A stretch of DNA of 64,000 nucleotides, taken from NCBI GenBank assembly GCA_022793065.1, contig JAAWCE010000054.1:21037-85036 (forward strand), read 5' to 3'. Below are positions 17,380 to 26,994 of the stretch, piece after piece. The position numbers and the translations under genes are program-made. This DNA is from Lachnospiraceae bacterium (GTDB taxonomy: Bacteria > Bacillota > Clostridia > Lachnospirales > Lachnospiraceae). Position 1 is the stretch's first letter; every line of letters starts with the position of its first letter. The notes beneath the pieces were generated by a model. The model saw only the letters and a list, made by a program, of their open reading frames with translations, ran no database searches and was not told the DNA's origin.

Positions 17380-18114
17380 ATGAAAAAACTTCTGAAACAG
17401 ATTAAGTGGGATGCGATTCTGATTTCATTGCTGTATATTGTGTTGGGAATAGTATGTATTGTGATTCCTGAGACAATGGTTAAGACGATAGGGTATCTGA
17501 TCGGCGCGCTGCTCATTATCGCAGGCGCGGTATCCATGATCTGTTATCTGTTAAGAGAGGCGCATCAAAATTATTATCGAAATGATTTTGTGTATGGTCT
17601 GGTGAGTATTGCCATTGGTATTATCGTACTTTACAAAGTTGATTGGTTGATAGAGCTGGTGCCGGTTATTTTGGGAATTTTGGTTTTGGCCAGCGGATGC
17701 AGCAAGCTTCAGGATGTCATAGACATGAAACGGATGGAATATGGGAACTGGGTGCTGATGCTGATTTTGGCAGTCATCAATGTGTTGATTGGCGTTGTGG
17801 TGATTTTCAATCCTTTTGAGACGGCGTTGCTGCTGTTTCAGCTAGTGGGAGTAAGTTTAATTTTCAGCGGCGCTACAGATTGTTTTGTTGTATTATTTTT
17901 TGCGGGAAAGATTAAGAAATATTACGAAAATCTGTATGCGGTGGACAGTACTTATGTTGAAGTTGTAAATCAGGAAAACGAGTCACAGGAAGACCTGCAG
18001 GAGGATGCCGCGGAGCAAAACAGTGAGGATGAGGACAAAATACAGGAGAATTCCGGTGCCCAGGAAGGCGGTATCAAGATTGATTTAGAAAAGGATGAGG
18101 GAACAAAACAGTGA
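17380..18114 (+). CDS. DUF308 (HdeD-like) membrane protein
   Basis: Six hydrophobic helices in three helix pairs occupy residues about 10-180, the usual HdeD/DUF308 pattern of repeated LxIxxGIxxI units. A highly acidic Glu/Asp/Gln-rich cytoplasmic tail of about 50 residues follows, which is longer than typical. In Escherichia coli HdeD is an acid-stress membrane protein; no biochemical role is fixed for the family. A small CCCGC/GCGGG hairpin precedes the GAGAGGGTG ribosome site. The stop overlaps the start of the CBS gene in a GTGA junction, so the two are translationally coupled. Confidence 0.8.
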   Translation: MKKLLKQIKWDAILISLLYIVLGIVCIVIPETMVKTIGYLIGALLIIAGAVSMICYLLREAHQNYYRNDFVYGLVSIAIGIIVLYKVDWLIELVPVILGILVLASGCSKLQDVIDMKRMEYGNWVLMLILAVINVLIGVVVIFNPFETALLLFQLVGVSLIFSGATDCFVVLFFAGKIKKYYENLYAVDSTYVEVVNQENESQEDLQEDAAEQNSEDEDKIQENSGAQEGGIKIDLEKDEGTKQ

Positions 18115-18557
18115 ATATTGCATCATTTTTATTGCCTAAGTCTGAAGTGGCTTATCTGCATGATAATATGACGCTGCGCCAAGGGCTGGAAAAACTTCGC
18201 AGGAGCGGGTTCAGCGCAATACCTGTCATTGATGTGGAAGACAGATATGTAGGGGTGGTGAGTGTAGGGGATTTTTTATGGAATATTCTTGCTTATAATC
18301 AAAGTTTTGAAGATATAACGTTAAAAAAACTGGAACATATGAAAGTGCGGGATTTTATACAGAACGGAAAGGTGAAGCCGGCATGTATTGACACTGCCAT
18401 GGAGCATCTTCTGGAGCGTGCCAAGAGCCAGAATTTTGTCCCTGTGATAGATGACAGAAATGTGTTTATTGGTATTGTTACGAGAAGTGACATTATTAAA
18501 TATTTTATGGATAAATGCAGGGTGAGCGAGTGCTTTGAGTTTTCGGGTAAGCCGTAA
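18111..18557 (+). CDS. CBS-domain-pair protein
   Basis: A 148-residue protein made of two CBS motifs. The first includes LRRSGFSAIPVIDVEDRYVGVVSVGDF and the second FVPVIDDRNVFIGIVTRSDII (each quoted here as recognisable blocks, not contiguous evidence of function). Stand-alone CBS pairs bind adenine nucleotides and act as energy or second-messenger sensors. The start is GTG within a GTGA overlap with the DUF308 gene. Neighbouring apt and rel make an adenine-nucleotide or (p)ppGpp link plausible, but that is inference. Confidence 0.85.
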   Translation: MNIASFLLPKSEVAYLHDNMTLRQGLEKLRRSGFSAIPVIDVEDRYVGVVSVGDFLWNILAYNQSFEDITLKKLEHMKVRDFIQNGKVKPACIDTAMEHLLERAKSQNFVPVIDDRNVFIGIVTRSDIIKYFMDKCRVSECFEFSGKP

Positions 18558-18600
18558 TACAGTCGTACTGACGATAAAGTCTTTCAAATATTGATTGGTA

Positions 18601-18618
18601 TGTGCGCTATAGCGCACA
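18601..18618. repeat. 18-bp perfect palindrome just before apt
   Basis: TGTGCGC TATA GCGCACA is self-complementary over 18 bases and ends right before the GGGGG ribosome site of apt. As RNA it would be a tight hairpin next to the ribosome site. As DNA it could be an operator. Confidence 0.5.
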
Positions 18619-18630
18619 GGGGGTATAATA

Positions 18631-19161
18631 ATGAGTGAAAAAAAATTAGAAGAATATGTGGTAAGTATTCCTGATTTCCCGGAGAAAGGAATTATTTTCC
18701 GCGATGTGACCAGTGTATTGCAGGATGCGGAAGGCTTACGGCTTGCTGTGGATACGATGCAGGAGAAAGTGAAGGATTTGGATTATGATGTGGTGGCGGG
18801 GCCTGAGTCCAGAGGATTTATATTTGGAACCCCTATTGCTTATAATAATAAAAAGCCTTTTGTGTTGATCCGTAAGGCGGGAAAGCTTCCCAGAGAGACC
18901 GTTTCTGTTTCTTATGATTTGGAATATGGAAAAGCGACTATTGAAATGCACAGAGACAGCATCAAACCGGGGCAGAGAGTGTTGATTGTGGACGATTTGA
19001 TTGCAACCGGCGGAACCACAGAAGCTATGATTAAGCTGATTGAGCAGTTGGGCGGAGTTGTGGTAGGAATTGTGGTGCTGATAGAGTTGGCCGGATTGAA
19101 AGGTCGGGAAAAGATTGCCGGGTATCGGTTGGATTCGGCAATCCGTTATGAAGGCAATTAA
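18631..19161 (+). CDS. apt: Adenine phosphoribosyltransferase
   Basis: Apt salvages adenine to AMP using PRPP. The PRPP-binding motif VLIVDDLIATGGTT sits at about residues 112-125. Other family blocks are IPDFPEKGIIFRDVT near the N-terminus, GPESRGFIFG, and RKAGKLPRE for the flexible loop. Length (176) is standard. The order apt then rel is also found in Bacillus and other Firmicutes and ties salvage of PRPP and adenine to stringent control. Confidence 0.95.
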   Translation: MSEKKLEEYVVSIPDFPEKGIIFRDVTSVLQDAEGLRLAVDTMQEKVKDLDYDVVAGPESRGFIFGTPIAYNNKKPFVLIRKAGKLPRETVSVSYDLEYGKATIEMHRDSIKPGQRVLIVDDLIATGGTTEAMIKLIEQLGGVVVGIVVLIELAGLKGREKIAGYRLDSAIRYEGN

Positions 19162-19254
19162 GGATTTATCTGGTTTTATCTGTGTGTCCGAAGATTTGGG
19201 CAGATGTTTTAGAACGGAGCGACGGAAAGATCACAAAAAGGCAGGAAAGCGTGG

Positions 19255-21561
19255 ATGTCTATGGCAGAAGAAAAAATTGAAGGCATTTTTGACGATGGGA
19301 AGATGGGGGAGCCGCAGGAATTTGTAAATCCTGACGCGCTTTATCAGGAACTTGTTGCCCATGTACACAGATACCATCCCAGCGATGATATTTCCATGAT
19401 TGAAAAGGCTTATAAGACTGCGGCGGAGGCTCATAAGAATCAGTTCCGTAAGTCAGGGGAACCGTACATTATTCATCCTTTGGATGTGGGGATTATTCTG
19501 GCAGATTTGGAATTGGATAAGGAGACTATTGTGGCGGGGCTTCTGCATGATGTGGTAGAGGACACCTTTATGACCGAAGAAGATTTGCAGAGGGAATTTG
19601 GGAAGGATGTGGCGCTGTTGGTGGACGGCGTCACGAAACTGGAACATTTGCCTCTGACAACGGGGACGGATCAGGTGGATGAAAAGCTGGAAATGCAGGC
19701 GGAGAATCTTCGCAAAATGTTTTTGGCGATGGCAAAAGATATTCGCGTGATTTTGATAAAATTGGCTGACAGGCTTCACAACATGCGGACTTTGAAGTAT
19801 AAAAGTCCTGAAAGCAGACAGCGCATTGCAAAAGAGACATTGGAAATTTATTGCCCCATCGCTCAGAGGCTTGGCATCAGCAAGATTAAGACGGAATTAG
19901 ACGATTTGTCATTAAAATATCTGGAACCGGATGTTTATTATGATTTGGTAGAAAAAATAGCCCTTCGCAAAAGCGTTCGGGAAAAATATATTCAAAGTAT
20001 CGTGGACGAGGTCAGCGAGCATATCCAGAAAGCGGGCATCAAGGCGAAAATTGACGGCCGTGTAAAACATTTCTTCAGCATATACAAAAAAATGAAAAAT
20101 CAGGATAAGACATTGGATCAGATATATGATCTGTTTGCAGTTCGGATTATTGTGGACAGCATTAAGGATTGTTATGCGGCTTTGGGTGTAATTCATGAGA
20201 TGTACAAACCTATTCCGGGCAGATTTAAGGATTATATAGCCATGCCGAAAGCTAATATGTATCAGTCCTTACACACCACGCTGATTGGCAGTTCGGGACA
20301 GCCTTTTGAGATACAGATTCGTACCTTTGAGATGCACAAGGCAGCGGAATATGGCATTGCTGCCCATTGGAAGTACAAGGAAGCATCGGATGGGAAAAAG
20401 GTGGAAGCCCAGGAGGAAGAGAAGTTGTCCTGGCTGCGGCAGATTCTGGAGTGGCAACAGGATTTGTCTGACAACAGGGAGTTTTTGAAGCTGTTAAAGA
20501 ATGATTTGGATTTGTTTTCCGATAATGTATACTGCTTCACTCCTTCAGGTGAGGTGAAGAATCTGCCCGCAGGTTCTACCACCATTGACTTTGCATACAG
20601 TATTCATTCTGCGGTGGGGAATCGAATGGTGGGAGCCAGGGTGAACGATAAACTGGTGACCATAGATTATGAGATTAAGAACGGTGACCGCATTGAAATT
20701 ATTACTTCACAGAATTCTAAGGGACCTAGCAGAGATTGGCTGAATGTGGTAAAAAGTACGCAGGCCAAAAATAAAATTCATCAATGGTTTAAAAATGAAT
20801 TAAAAGAAGACAATATTGTCAAGGGAAAGGAACTACTGACAAATTATTGTAAGACAAGGTCTGTGAATCTGTCTGAGCTTATGAAGACGGAATATATGAA
20901 CGCTATTATGCGTAAGTATGGATTCCGGGATTGGGATTCTGTGTTGGCAGCCATTGGACACGGCGCTTTGAAAGAAGGCCAGATTGTCAATAGGATGCAG
21001 GAACTTTATGACAGAGAGCATAGAAAAGCCATGACCAATGAAGAGGTTTTGGCGAGTATTGCGGAGGCCGGCAACTTAGCGGCAACAAAACCGGCGGTTA
21101 TACGACCTAAGAGTGGTATTGTGGTAAAGGGTATTGCAGATTTGTCGGTGCGTTTCTCGAAATGTTGTTCTCCTGTGCCTGGGGATGAAATTATCGGTTT
21201 CGTCACCAGAGGAAGGGGGATTTCCATTCACCGCACGGATTGTATTAATATGATGAATCTTCCGGAGATAGAGAGGGCCCGTGTGATTGACGCGGAATGG
21301 CAGTCGGAAGAGAGTCAGGGGAAATATGTGGCGGTGATTCAGGTGTATGCAAATGATCGCAAGGGATTGCTGGTGGATGTGACAAAGGTTTTAACGGAGC
21401 GAAATATCAGTATTCAGTCTCTCAATTCCAGAACAAATCGTCAGGGGATAGCCACTTTACAGCTTACCTTTGAGGTGGAAGGAAGAGAGGAACTAAATCG
21501 TGTCATAGATAAAATTCGCAATATTGAGAGTGTGCTGGATATAGAGAGGACGACGGGATGA
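19255..21561 (+). CDS. rel: Bifunctional (p)ppGpp synthetase/hydrolase (RelA/SpoT homologue)
   Basis: Rel makes and degrades the alarmone (p)ppGpp. The HD hydrolase domain spans about residues 45-190 with HD at 98-99 (LLHDVVEDT). The synthetase domain covers about 250-370. A TGS domain follows near 410-470 (VYCFTPSGEVKNLPAGSTT), then a helical and zinc-finger-like region with FSKCCSPVPGDEIIG, and a C-terminal ACT domain (about 695-768). Length 768 is normal for the bifunctional Firmicutes enzyme. Start ATG 19255 or 19261. The stop overlaps the next gene by four bases (ATGA). Confidence 0.96.
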   Translation: MSMAEEKIEGIFDDGKMGEPQEFVNPDALYQELVAHVHRYHPSDDISMIEKAYKTAAEAHKNQFRKSGEPYIIHPLDVGIILADLELDKETIVAGLLHDVVEDTFMTEEDLQREFGKDVALLVDGVTKLEHLPLTTGTDQVDEKLEMQAENLRKMFLAMAKDIRVILIKLADRLHNMRTLKYKSPESRQRIAKETLEIYCPIAQRLGISKIKTELDDLSLKYLEPDVYYDLVEKIALRKSVREKYIQSIVDEVSEHIQKAGIKAKIDGRVKHFFSIYKKMKNQDKTLDQIYDLFAVRIIVDSIKDCYAALGVIHEMYKPIPGRFKDYIAMPKANMYQSLHTTLIGSSGQPFEIQIRTFEMHKAAEYGIAAHWKYKEASDGKKVEAQEEEKLSWLRQILEWQQDLSDNREFLKLLKNDLDLFSDNVYCFTPSGEVKNLPAGSTTIDFAYSIHSAVGNRMVGARVNDKLVTIDYEIKNGDRIEIITSQNSKGPSRDWLNVVKSTQAKNKIHQWFKNELKEDNIVKGKELLTNYCKTRSVNLSELMKTEYMNAIMRKYGFRDWDSVLAAIGHGALKEGQIVNRMQELYDREHRKAMTNEEVLASIAEAGNLAATKPAVIRPKSGIVVKGIADLSVRFSKCCSPVPGDEIIGFVTRGRGISIHRTDCINMMNLPEIERARVIDAEWQSEESQGKYVAVIQVYANDRKGLLVDVTKVLTERNISIQSLNSRTNRQGIATLQLTFEVEGREELNRVIDKIRNIESVLDIERTTG

Positions 21562-22220
21562 GCGAAATCAAGATAGGACGTATGGTGTTAAGCGTATGTC
21601 AGACGAATTGCTATTTTTTATATCGAGAGGGAGAGAAAGAGGTAATTGTAGTAGACCCGGCGGACAAAGGAGATAATATTTACGGGGCGCTGCAAAAAAA
21701 CGGATTTCAAATTATGGGTATTTTGCTGACGCATGGACATTTTGATCATATATGGGGGTTGGATCGTCTGCGGGACGCTGCCAATGGGGCGGCAGAAGCA
21801 GATGGACGGGAACCGGTGAAGGCGTATGCCTGTGAAGCGGAGAGGGAATTGCTCAAAAGCCCCCGGCTGAATGTGTCGGAACAGGCGGGAAGGGCTTGTT
21901 CCGCATATGCGGATGTATATGTAAAGGATGGCGACGAGTATACAATTGCCGGGATGCAGTTCAAAGTGATTGCCACACCGGGGCATACGGCCGGAGGTGT
22001 TTGCTATTATTTTGAAGAGGCGGGAATTTTAGTGTCGGGTGATACCCTGTTTGAAGGGTCTGTGGGCAGGACGGATTTCCCTACGGGAAGTATGGGGACG
22101 TTAGTTCGTTCTATCAGGGAGAAACTCTTTGTACTTCCGGAGGATACCAGAGTATATCCGGGTCATGGGGACAGTACTACCATAGGATATGAAAAGGAGC
22201 ATAATCCTTTCTGTGTGTGA
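21558..22220 (+). CDS. Metallo-beta-lactamase-fold hydrolase (glyoxalase II-like)
   Basis: Zinc hydrolase fold with THGHFDHIWG as the HxHxDH metal motif, further metal ligands in TPGHTAGG and GDTLF, and a final GHGDSTTIGYEKEHNPF typical of the YqgX/GloB-like group. Length (220) fits. Members act on thioesters or related metabolites; the substrate is unassigned. Start ATG overlaps the rel stop, as in several Clostridia where this gene sits between rel and hemZ. Confidence 0.9.
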   Translation: MSEIKIGRMVLSVCQTNCYFLYREGEKEVIVVDPADKGDNIYGALQKNGFQIMGILLTHGHFDHIWGLDRLRDAANGAAEADGREPVKAYACEAERELLKSPRLNVSEQAGRACSAYADVYVKDGDEYTIAGMQFKVIATPGHTAGGVCYYFEEAGILVSGDTLFEGSVGRTDFPTGSMGTLVRSIREKLFVLPEDTRVYPGHGDSTTIGYEKEHNPFCV

Positions 22221-22322
22221 GCGCAGTGTATAGGGGAATGTATTTTCAGATTCCATCTGGAAAGTAAAAATTTGGAAGAGTCGAAAAGAGAGTCCGTAAA
22301 TTGAGCTTGGCTGAAAGTGGAA

Positions 22323-23282
22323 ATGGATGATAGAATGAATAAAGCACACCAGGTCATGGGGGAAGTGAAAAAAGTAATTGTGGGAAAGGATGACTGTATT
22401 CGTAAGGTAATGGCGGCGATTTTGGCAAGGGGCAACGTGCTTTTGGAAGATGTTCCGGGCGTGGGAAAGACAGAAATGGCACTTGCCTTTTCTAAAGCCA
22501 TGGGGCTGCAGTCTAACAGGATACAGTTTACGCCGGATGTGATGCCTTCTGATATTACAGGATTTTCCATGTATCAGAAGGAAACGGGAAGTTTTGTGTA
22601 TCATCCTGGAGCGGTTATGTGTAATTTACTGCTTGCGGACGAGATTAACAGAACGTCCCCAAAGACCCAGTCGGCGCTTCTGGAAGTAATGGAAGAAGGA
22701 AATGTGACCGTAGACGGTGTCACCAGACAGGTGCCCCGTCCTTTTATTGTGTTGGCAACACAGAATCCGGTGGGGTCTTTTGGAACGCAGAAACTGCCGG
22801 AGGCACAGATGGATAGATTCTTAATCTGCATCAGTATGGGATATCCGGAACCGGAAGATGAAATCAGGATGCTGAAAAGCCGCCATAGCGACAGACCTTT
22901 GGAGCAGATAAGGCCTGTGATTTTTGGGGAAGAGCTTTTGGACATGCAAGAGGAAGCAGAAAAGATATTTATCCACGACGTAGTCTATAAATATATGGTA
23001 ATGTTGTCCGCTGCCACCAGGGAGCATGAAATGACGGAGCTTGGTTTTAGCCCGCGGGGAACTTTGGCATTGGGAAAAATGGCGCGCGCTTATGCCTGGC
23101 TGGAGGATCGTGAGTATGTGGTGCCGGCAGATGTGAAGATGGCTTTATATGATGTGGGAATCCATCGAATTCGATTGAACCAGAAGGCAAGAATGAACGG
23201 CAGAAAAGCAGGGGATATTTTGGATGAAGTCCTGGGACAGGTGAAGGAACCCCAGCCGGGACGCCGTGAGAGGAGAGCATAG
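22323..23282 (+). CDS. MoxR-family AAA+ ATPase
   Basis: A chaperone-like ATPase. Walker A is DVPGVGKTE, Walker B is LLLADEINRTSPK, sensor 1 is ATQNPVGSFG, and the C-terminal AAA lid ends near residue 310. MoxR proteins usually help a vWA or DUF58 partner mature, and the next two genes are DUF58 and transglutaminase-like proteins, the classical trio. An in-frame GTG at 22317 is an alternative start; neither has a textbook ribosome site. Confidence 0.92.
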   Translation: MDDRMNKAHQVMGEVKKVIVGKDDCIRKVMAAILARGNVLLEDVPGVGKTEMALAFSKAMGLQSNRIQFTPDVMPSDITGFSMYQKETGSFVYHPGAVMCNLLLADEINRTSPKTQSALLEVMEEGNVTVDGVTRQVPRPFIVLATQNPVGSFGTQKLPEAQMDRFLICISMGYPEPEDEIRMLKSRHSDRPLEQIRPVIFGEELLDMQEEAEKIFIHDVVYKYMVMLSAATREHEMTELGFSPRGTLALGKMARAYAWLEDREYVVPADVKMALYDVGIHRIRLNQKARMNGRKAGDILDEVLGQVKEPQPGRRERRA

Positions 23283-23309
23283 GCTGGGTCAGGGGAGGAT
23301 TGCCTGTAT

Positions 23310-24347
23310 TTGGAATTGCAGCCCCCGGAATGGATAGGAAAAAGGATGATAGGAAGAAGAATTGGCTGTCTGCTGCTTCTGGCTGCGGGGATTTATTTTA
23401 TTATGTTGTATGATTTCCCCGGTTTGCGATTTTTACTTTGCTGTACAATCTGCCTTCCGCTTGCCAGTTTGTTTTTATTGGCGCCGAAGGCTTTTTTATG
23501 TAGGGTGAGTATAAGCGCGGAACAGAGTTTTGTAACCAGAGGGGAAATCGTAAGAATTCTGTTAAGAGTGGAAAATAAAGGAATATTTCCAATCTCTCGG
23601 CTGCGTATGAGGATTCGCTGGAAACCGCCCGGTGAAAGAGAGACTAAGGTGAAAAAGTGGGTGTATGGCTTAGGGCGAGGGTGTGAAGAAGTGATTTTGG
23701 AGCTGTCCGCATCCCACTGCGGAGAGGCAGCGTTTTCTGTTGTGAAAGCGGGAATCTGCGATTATCTGGGGCTTTTTCTTTTGCCGGTAAAGGCGGCTTC
23801 GTCTGTGAAATTTTGTATTACGCCTGTGATTACGCCCTTGATAGGGAATGACCAGGAACTTTTGGAATTATTTTCCCGAAATACGGGCCAGGAACAAGAG
23901 GGAGATGTAGCGTTGCGGGAGTATCGCTGGGGCGATAGTATGCACAAGGTATATTGGAAATTGGCGGCAAAGCTGGAGGAGCTGCAGGTGAGAGAGGCGG
24001 AGAGAAGTGAGTCAGTTACGCTGTATTTGAAACATACGGAACTTTTTAAGGCCAATGGGGAAACGTGGGATCGGTATCTGGACAGAGCTTGTTCCTTTCT
24101 TTATTTTTTTGCGGAAGAAAATAAGGATTATTTGCTGAAACCGGAAGTGATATGGCATCAAAGGCATGGATATTGGAAATATAAGATTGACAATATAGAA
24201 GCTTTACAGAGTTGGGTCTGTGCACTGTTGGCACAGGAAGAAGCGGGAATTCCTGTATCGGAAGAGGAAGTGGCTTTTCTGGAACAGGGCTGCCATTTGG
24301 ATGAGGATTGCAAAGTATACTTTGGGGAGCAATGTGTATATGAATAG
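23310..24347 (+). CDS. DUF58 domain protein
   Basis: Two hydrophobic helices near the N-terminus (about residues 17-60) anchor the protein. A beta-rich region follows, and then the DUF58 signature VALREYRWGDSMHKVYWKLA near residue 205, which resembles a vWA-type fold. It is the usual partner of MoxR ATPases. Start is a TTG at 23310 about 11 bases after GGGGAGG; ATG 23346 is the alternative. The 3' end overlaps the transglutaminase gene by 8 bases. Confidence 0.87.
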   Translation: MELQPPEWIGKRMIGRRIGCLLLLAAGIYFIMLYDFPGLRFLLCCTICLPLASLFLLAPKAFLCRVSISAEQSFVTRGEIVRILLRVENKGIFPISRLRMRIRWKPPGERETKVKKWVYGLGRGCEEVILELSASHCGEAAFSVVKAGICDYLGLFLLPVKAASSVKFCITPVITPLIGNDQELLELFSRNTGQEQEGDVALREYRWGDSMHKVYWKLAAKLEELQVREAERSESVTLYLKHTELFKANGETWDRYLDRACSFLYFFAEENKDYLLKPEVIWHQRHGYWKYKIDNIEALQSWVCALLAQEEAGIPVSEEEVAFLEQGCHLDEDCKVYFGEQCVYE

Positions 24348-26865
24348 GGTGAAGAGATTCTTTGAACTATTACTGCTATTTGTAAACAGTGTGGGTATTG
24401 TGGGAGCGGTTCTGGAGGTATTGGGAATTCAGTGGCATATCATGCCCTGGAATGTTACTTCAGGAGATGCCTTGCTTTGGAATCGGGGGAGTGTTGTGCA
24501 GGAGGATGTGACGCTCAACGGGGTATTATTGTGGCCAGGCTTGTTCCTTTGTTGTGTGGCGGGGGCTTTGGTATGGCGGGGGCATAGTAAGAAGAAAAAA
24601 CTGATTCGTTTGGGCATGTGTATGCTATTCTATTTTATTTTTGCGGTAATCTTCAGGAAGCAGTTGGGGTATGGATTATACCTGGTATTGAAGGGGACGG
24701 TGGAACGATTAAATTCACTTTACCAGTTTCATATCAGTATGCCCAATGGGAAACTATTGTTGGCAGAGGCGGGAGCGGTTGGGAAATTGGAGCCCTTGTT
24801 GATGACGATGAGCGTATTATTTTGTTTCATACCGCTGGAACTGACGGCTGGGTTTGGATGGAAACATGACAGAATTTTTACGTTGGTGGTTGGAAATGTG
24901 TTTTGGTTTACCTGTGCTTGTTCGTTGGATAGATTTCCCGGTTTTCTTCTATTGTTTTTTTGTGTGACAGGACTGGTAGCAGTACTTGTATATCAAGATT
25001 TTGAAACCGCGCCTAAAGCAGGTTTGCAGGCAGTGGGGGTGGTAACGATTTTGACAGGGGCGATTATGGGCGTGGTCTATTTTACATTGATGCCTGGGAT
25101 AAACACAGCCTATACTGCCATAATGCAAGAGAGAGAAGCTTTTTATAAGGTGGTGAACGAAGAGTGGATTCCTGGACTTAGGAGTTCTCTGTCCGGGATA
25201 GGATTTGGCTCCGGGGTGGATGTATCAGGCAATTTGAACCGTACAAATCTTTTTTCATATACATCCTTAGAGACATATCGGGTTACGGTGGACAGGCTTC
25301 CGAAGGGAACATTGTATTTAAAGGGATACGTGGGAAGCGTTTATGGAGACCAAGCATGGGAGGCTTTGAATAATCAGCATTTGGAGGGATATTACAAAAA
25401 GCATGATTTGACCTTGCCCACAAATTATGCACAGTTAGTCAATATTGGCTATAAAGCGATGGAAGTGTCGCAGCCGGGCAATGCCAATGCGGATCAGATT
25501 ACCATGGAGGAAGTAGGAGGAAAGGGCAGCTACAGCCTTTATCCCTATGGAACATTGCTGCCGGAAGATTTCCGGGTAAATGGAGATGGAAGCGTGGCGC
25601 GTAAGGAACGTGAATATACGTTTCAGTACCGTTTTATGCGCGGAAGCGGCGGCAAACCTGTCTTGCCTGGTCAATGGGGAGAATTGGAGGAGCAGTATCG
25701 TGAATATGTCTATGATAGTTTCCTGGAATATCCAAAAGAACGATTACCATTGTTGACCGAGACTTTGGAAAAAGAAGGAATTCGGACAGACAGCGTATGG
25801 GCGTGTGCGAGGGACCTTGTGCAATTTCTCCAAAGTAGGGCGGTTTATGATTTGGATACGGGAAAAAATCCAAAAGACACTGACTTTGTTGAGTATTTTC
25901 TCTTTGAAAATCATCAGGGATATTGTGTACATTTTGCCTCCGCAGGGGTGCTGGCATTTCGGTATTTTGGAATTCCGGCACGGTATGCTACGGGGTATGC
26001 GGTGTCGCCTGGGGATTTCACTCGTGATACGGACGGATATACTGCAGTGCTCACGGGGAAACAGGCCCATGCCTGGGCGGAAATTTATATTGACGGTGTG
26101 GGATGGACGCCTGTGGAGATGACGCCGGGAGCGGCTGCCTTCCCTGTGGATAATAGAGAGGAGATGTTGGAGGTTTTGAATTCCTGGCAAGAGAATCCGG
26201 AGGCTGAAACAGAATGGATGGGACAGGGAGACATTGCAGTTGCGGCAAAGCCGGGGGGACAGGAAGGAAATATATCTTCTATAAAACCCAGTGATACAAA
26301 ACCGTCTCTGAACCCCAAAGAAGAATCGGAGGAGGAAAACAACCCCATACATGGGGAGAAAGAACAGGATAAAGACAGTGGGGATACAATAGCGCAGAAA
26401 AAAGAGTTGGATCCGGAGAATACAAAGGGAAATTGGAAGCGTTGGCTGGCGCTGCCCATATTGGGGTTTGTCATTGGCGGATGTTGTTTTGGCTGTATCA
26501 GGATACTGCGGATAGGAAAAAAACGGTGGTATGCCGCACTGCAAAAGGCTGGTACAAAGGAACGTATTTTTATATTGTACCGAAATCTCAGGAAGGCTTT
26601 GTGTATTGCAGGGTGCCCGGAAAGGGCGGCGCTGCGGGGAGATAGGTTTTGGCATGTGGCACAGGAAATTTGTCCGGAACTAACCAAAGAGGATTACCAG
26701 GAATTCTGCGTCATATTGGAAAAGAGTACTTTTGGCAGAACAGAACTTTCTTTGGAGGAATATGAGAGGGTGCATGATTTTCATGACAAGTTAGTGCAAG
26801 GGGTGTATCTGAGACTGCCTTCTTATAAGAAGCTGTTGTTTCAGGTTCGGAAATGTTATTTATAA
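24340..26865 (+). CDS. TgpA-like membrane transglutaminase-domain protein
   Basis: Six or more hydrophobic helices in the first 270 residues are followed by a large extracellular part with a transglutaminase-like fold. The catalytic Cys is in GYCVHFASAG, the His in HAWAEIYIDG, and the Asp/Glu region in GWTPVEMTPG. A Ser/Pro/Glu-rich linker, a single helix (ALPILGFVIGGCC) and a cytoplasmic DUF4129-like tail complete it. Third gene of the MoxR-DUF58-TgpA trio. Family members are thought to act in the cell envelope; the substrate is unknown. ATG 24340 is chosen because it follows GGGGAG and lies at the junction with DUF58; an earlier in-frame ATG would overlap DUF58 by 128 bases. Confidence 0.87.
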   Translation: MNRVKRFFELLLLFVNSVGIVGAVLEVLGIQWHIMPWNVTSGDALLWNRGSVVQEDVTLNGVLLWPGLFLCCVAGALVWRGHSKKKKLIRLGMCMLFYFIFAVIFRKQLGYGLYLVLKGTVERLNSLYQFHISMPNGKLLLAEAGAVGKLEPLLMTMSVLFCFIPLELTAGFGWKHDRIFTLVVGNVFWFTCACSLDRFPGFLLLFFCVTGLVAVLVYQDFETAPKAGLQAVGVVTILTGAIMGVVYFTLMPGINTAYTAIMQEREAFYKVVNEEWIPGLRSSLSGIGFGSGVDVSGNLNRTNLFSYTSLETYRVTVDRLPKGTLYLKGYVGSVYGDQAWEALNNQHLEGYYKKHDLTLPTNYAQLVNIGYKAMEVSQPGNANADQITMEEVGGKGSYSLYPYGTLLPEDFRVNGDGSVARKEREYTFQYRFMRGSGGKPVLPGQWGELEEQYREYVYDSFLEYPKERLPLLTETLEKEGIRTDSVWACARDLVQFLQSRAVYDLDTGKNPKDTDFVEYFLFENHQGYCVHFASAGVLAFRYFGIPARYATGYAVSPGDFTRDTDGYTAVLTGKQAHAWAEIYIDGVGWTPVEMTPGAAAFPVDNREEMLEVLNSWQENPEAETEWMGQGDIAVAAKPGGQEGNISSIKPSDTKPSLNPKEESEEENNPIHGEKEQDKDSGDTIAQKKELDPENTKGNWKRWLALPILGFVIGGCCFGCIRILRIGKKRWYAALQKAGTKERIFILYRNLRKALCIAGCPERAALRGDRFWHVAQEICPELTKEDYQEFCVILEKSTFGRTELSLEEYERVHDFHDKLVQGVYLRLPSYKKLLFQVRKCYL

Positions 26866-26877
26866 AATAATATGGGT

Positions 26878-26906
26878 GTTGTAACGGCCCGGAACTGTCA
26901 TTACAA
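26878..26906. repeat. Short repeat upstream of hemZ, partly matching one downstream
   Basis: TGTTGTAACG followed by CTGTCATTACAA; the TTGTAA and TTACAA ends can pair. A related sequence (TGTTGTAACG then CTGTCATTTAGAA) lies at about 28611-28640 on the other side of hemZ. It may be a dispersed intergenic repeat. Confidence 0.3.
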
Positions 26907-26994
26907 AGCAGATTGGAACTGGTAATGTGCGGTAACAGGGGCATAGAGTGAATCATTGTAATAGTTGGAGACCATATGACGGGAGGTGGAAAAA

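Noticed and set aside
25744..26655. Long open frame (303 codons) on the minus strand opposite the transglutaminase gene
   Set aside because: The protein is Pro/Ser/Arg/His-rich with no family likeness, while the sense strand carries a clear catalytic triad.
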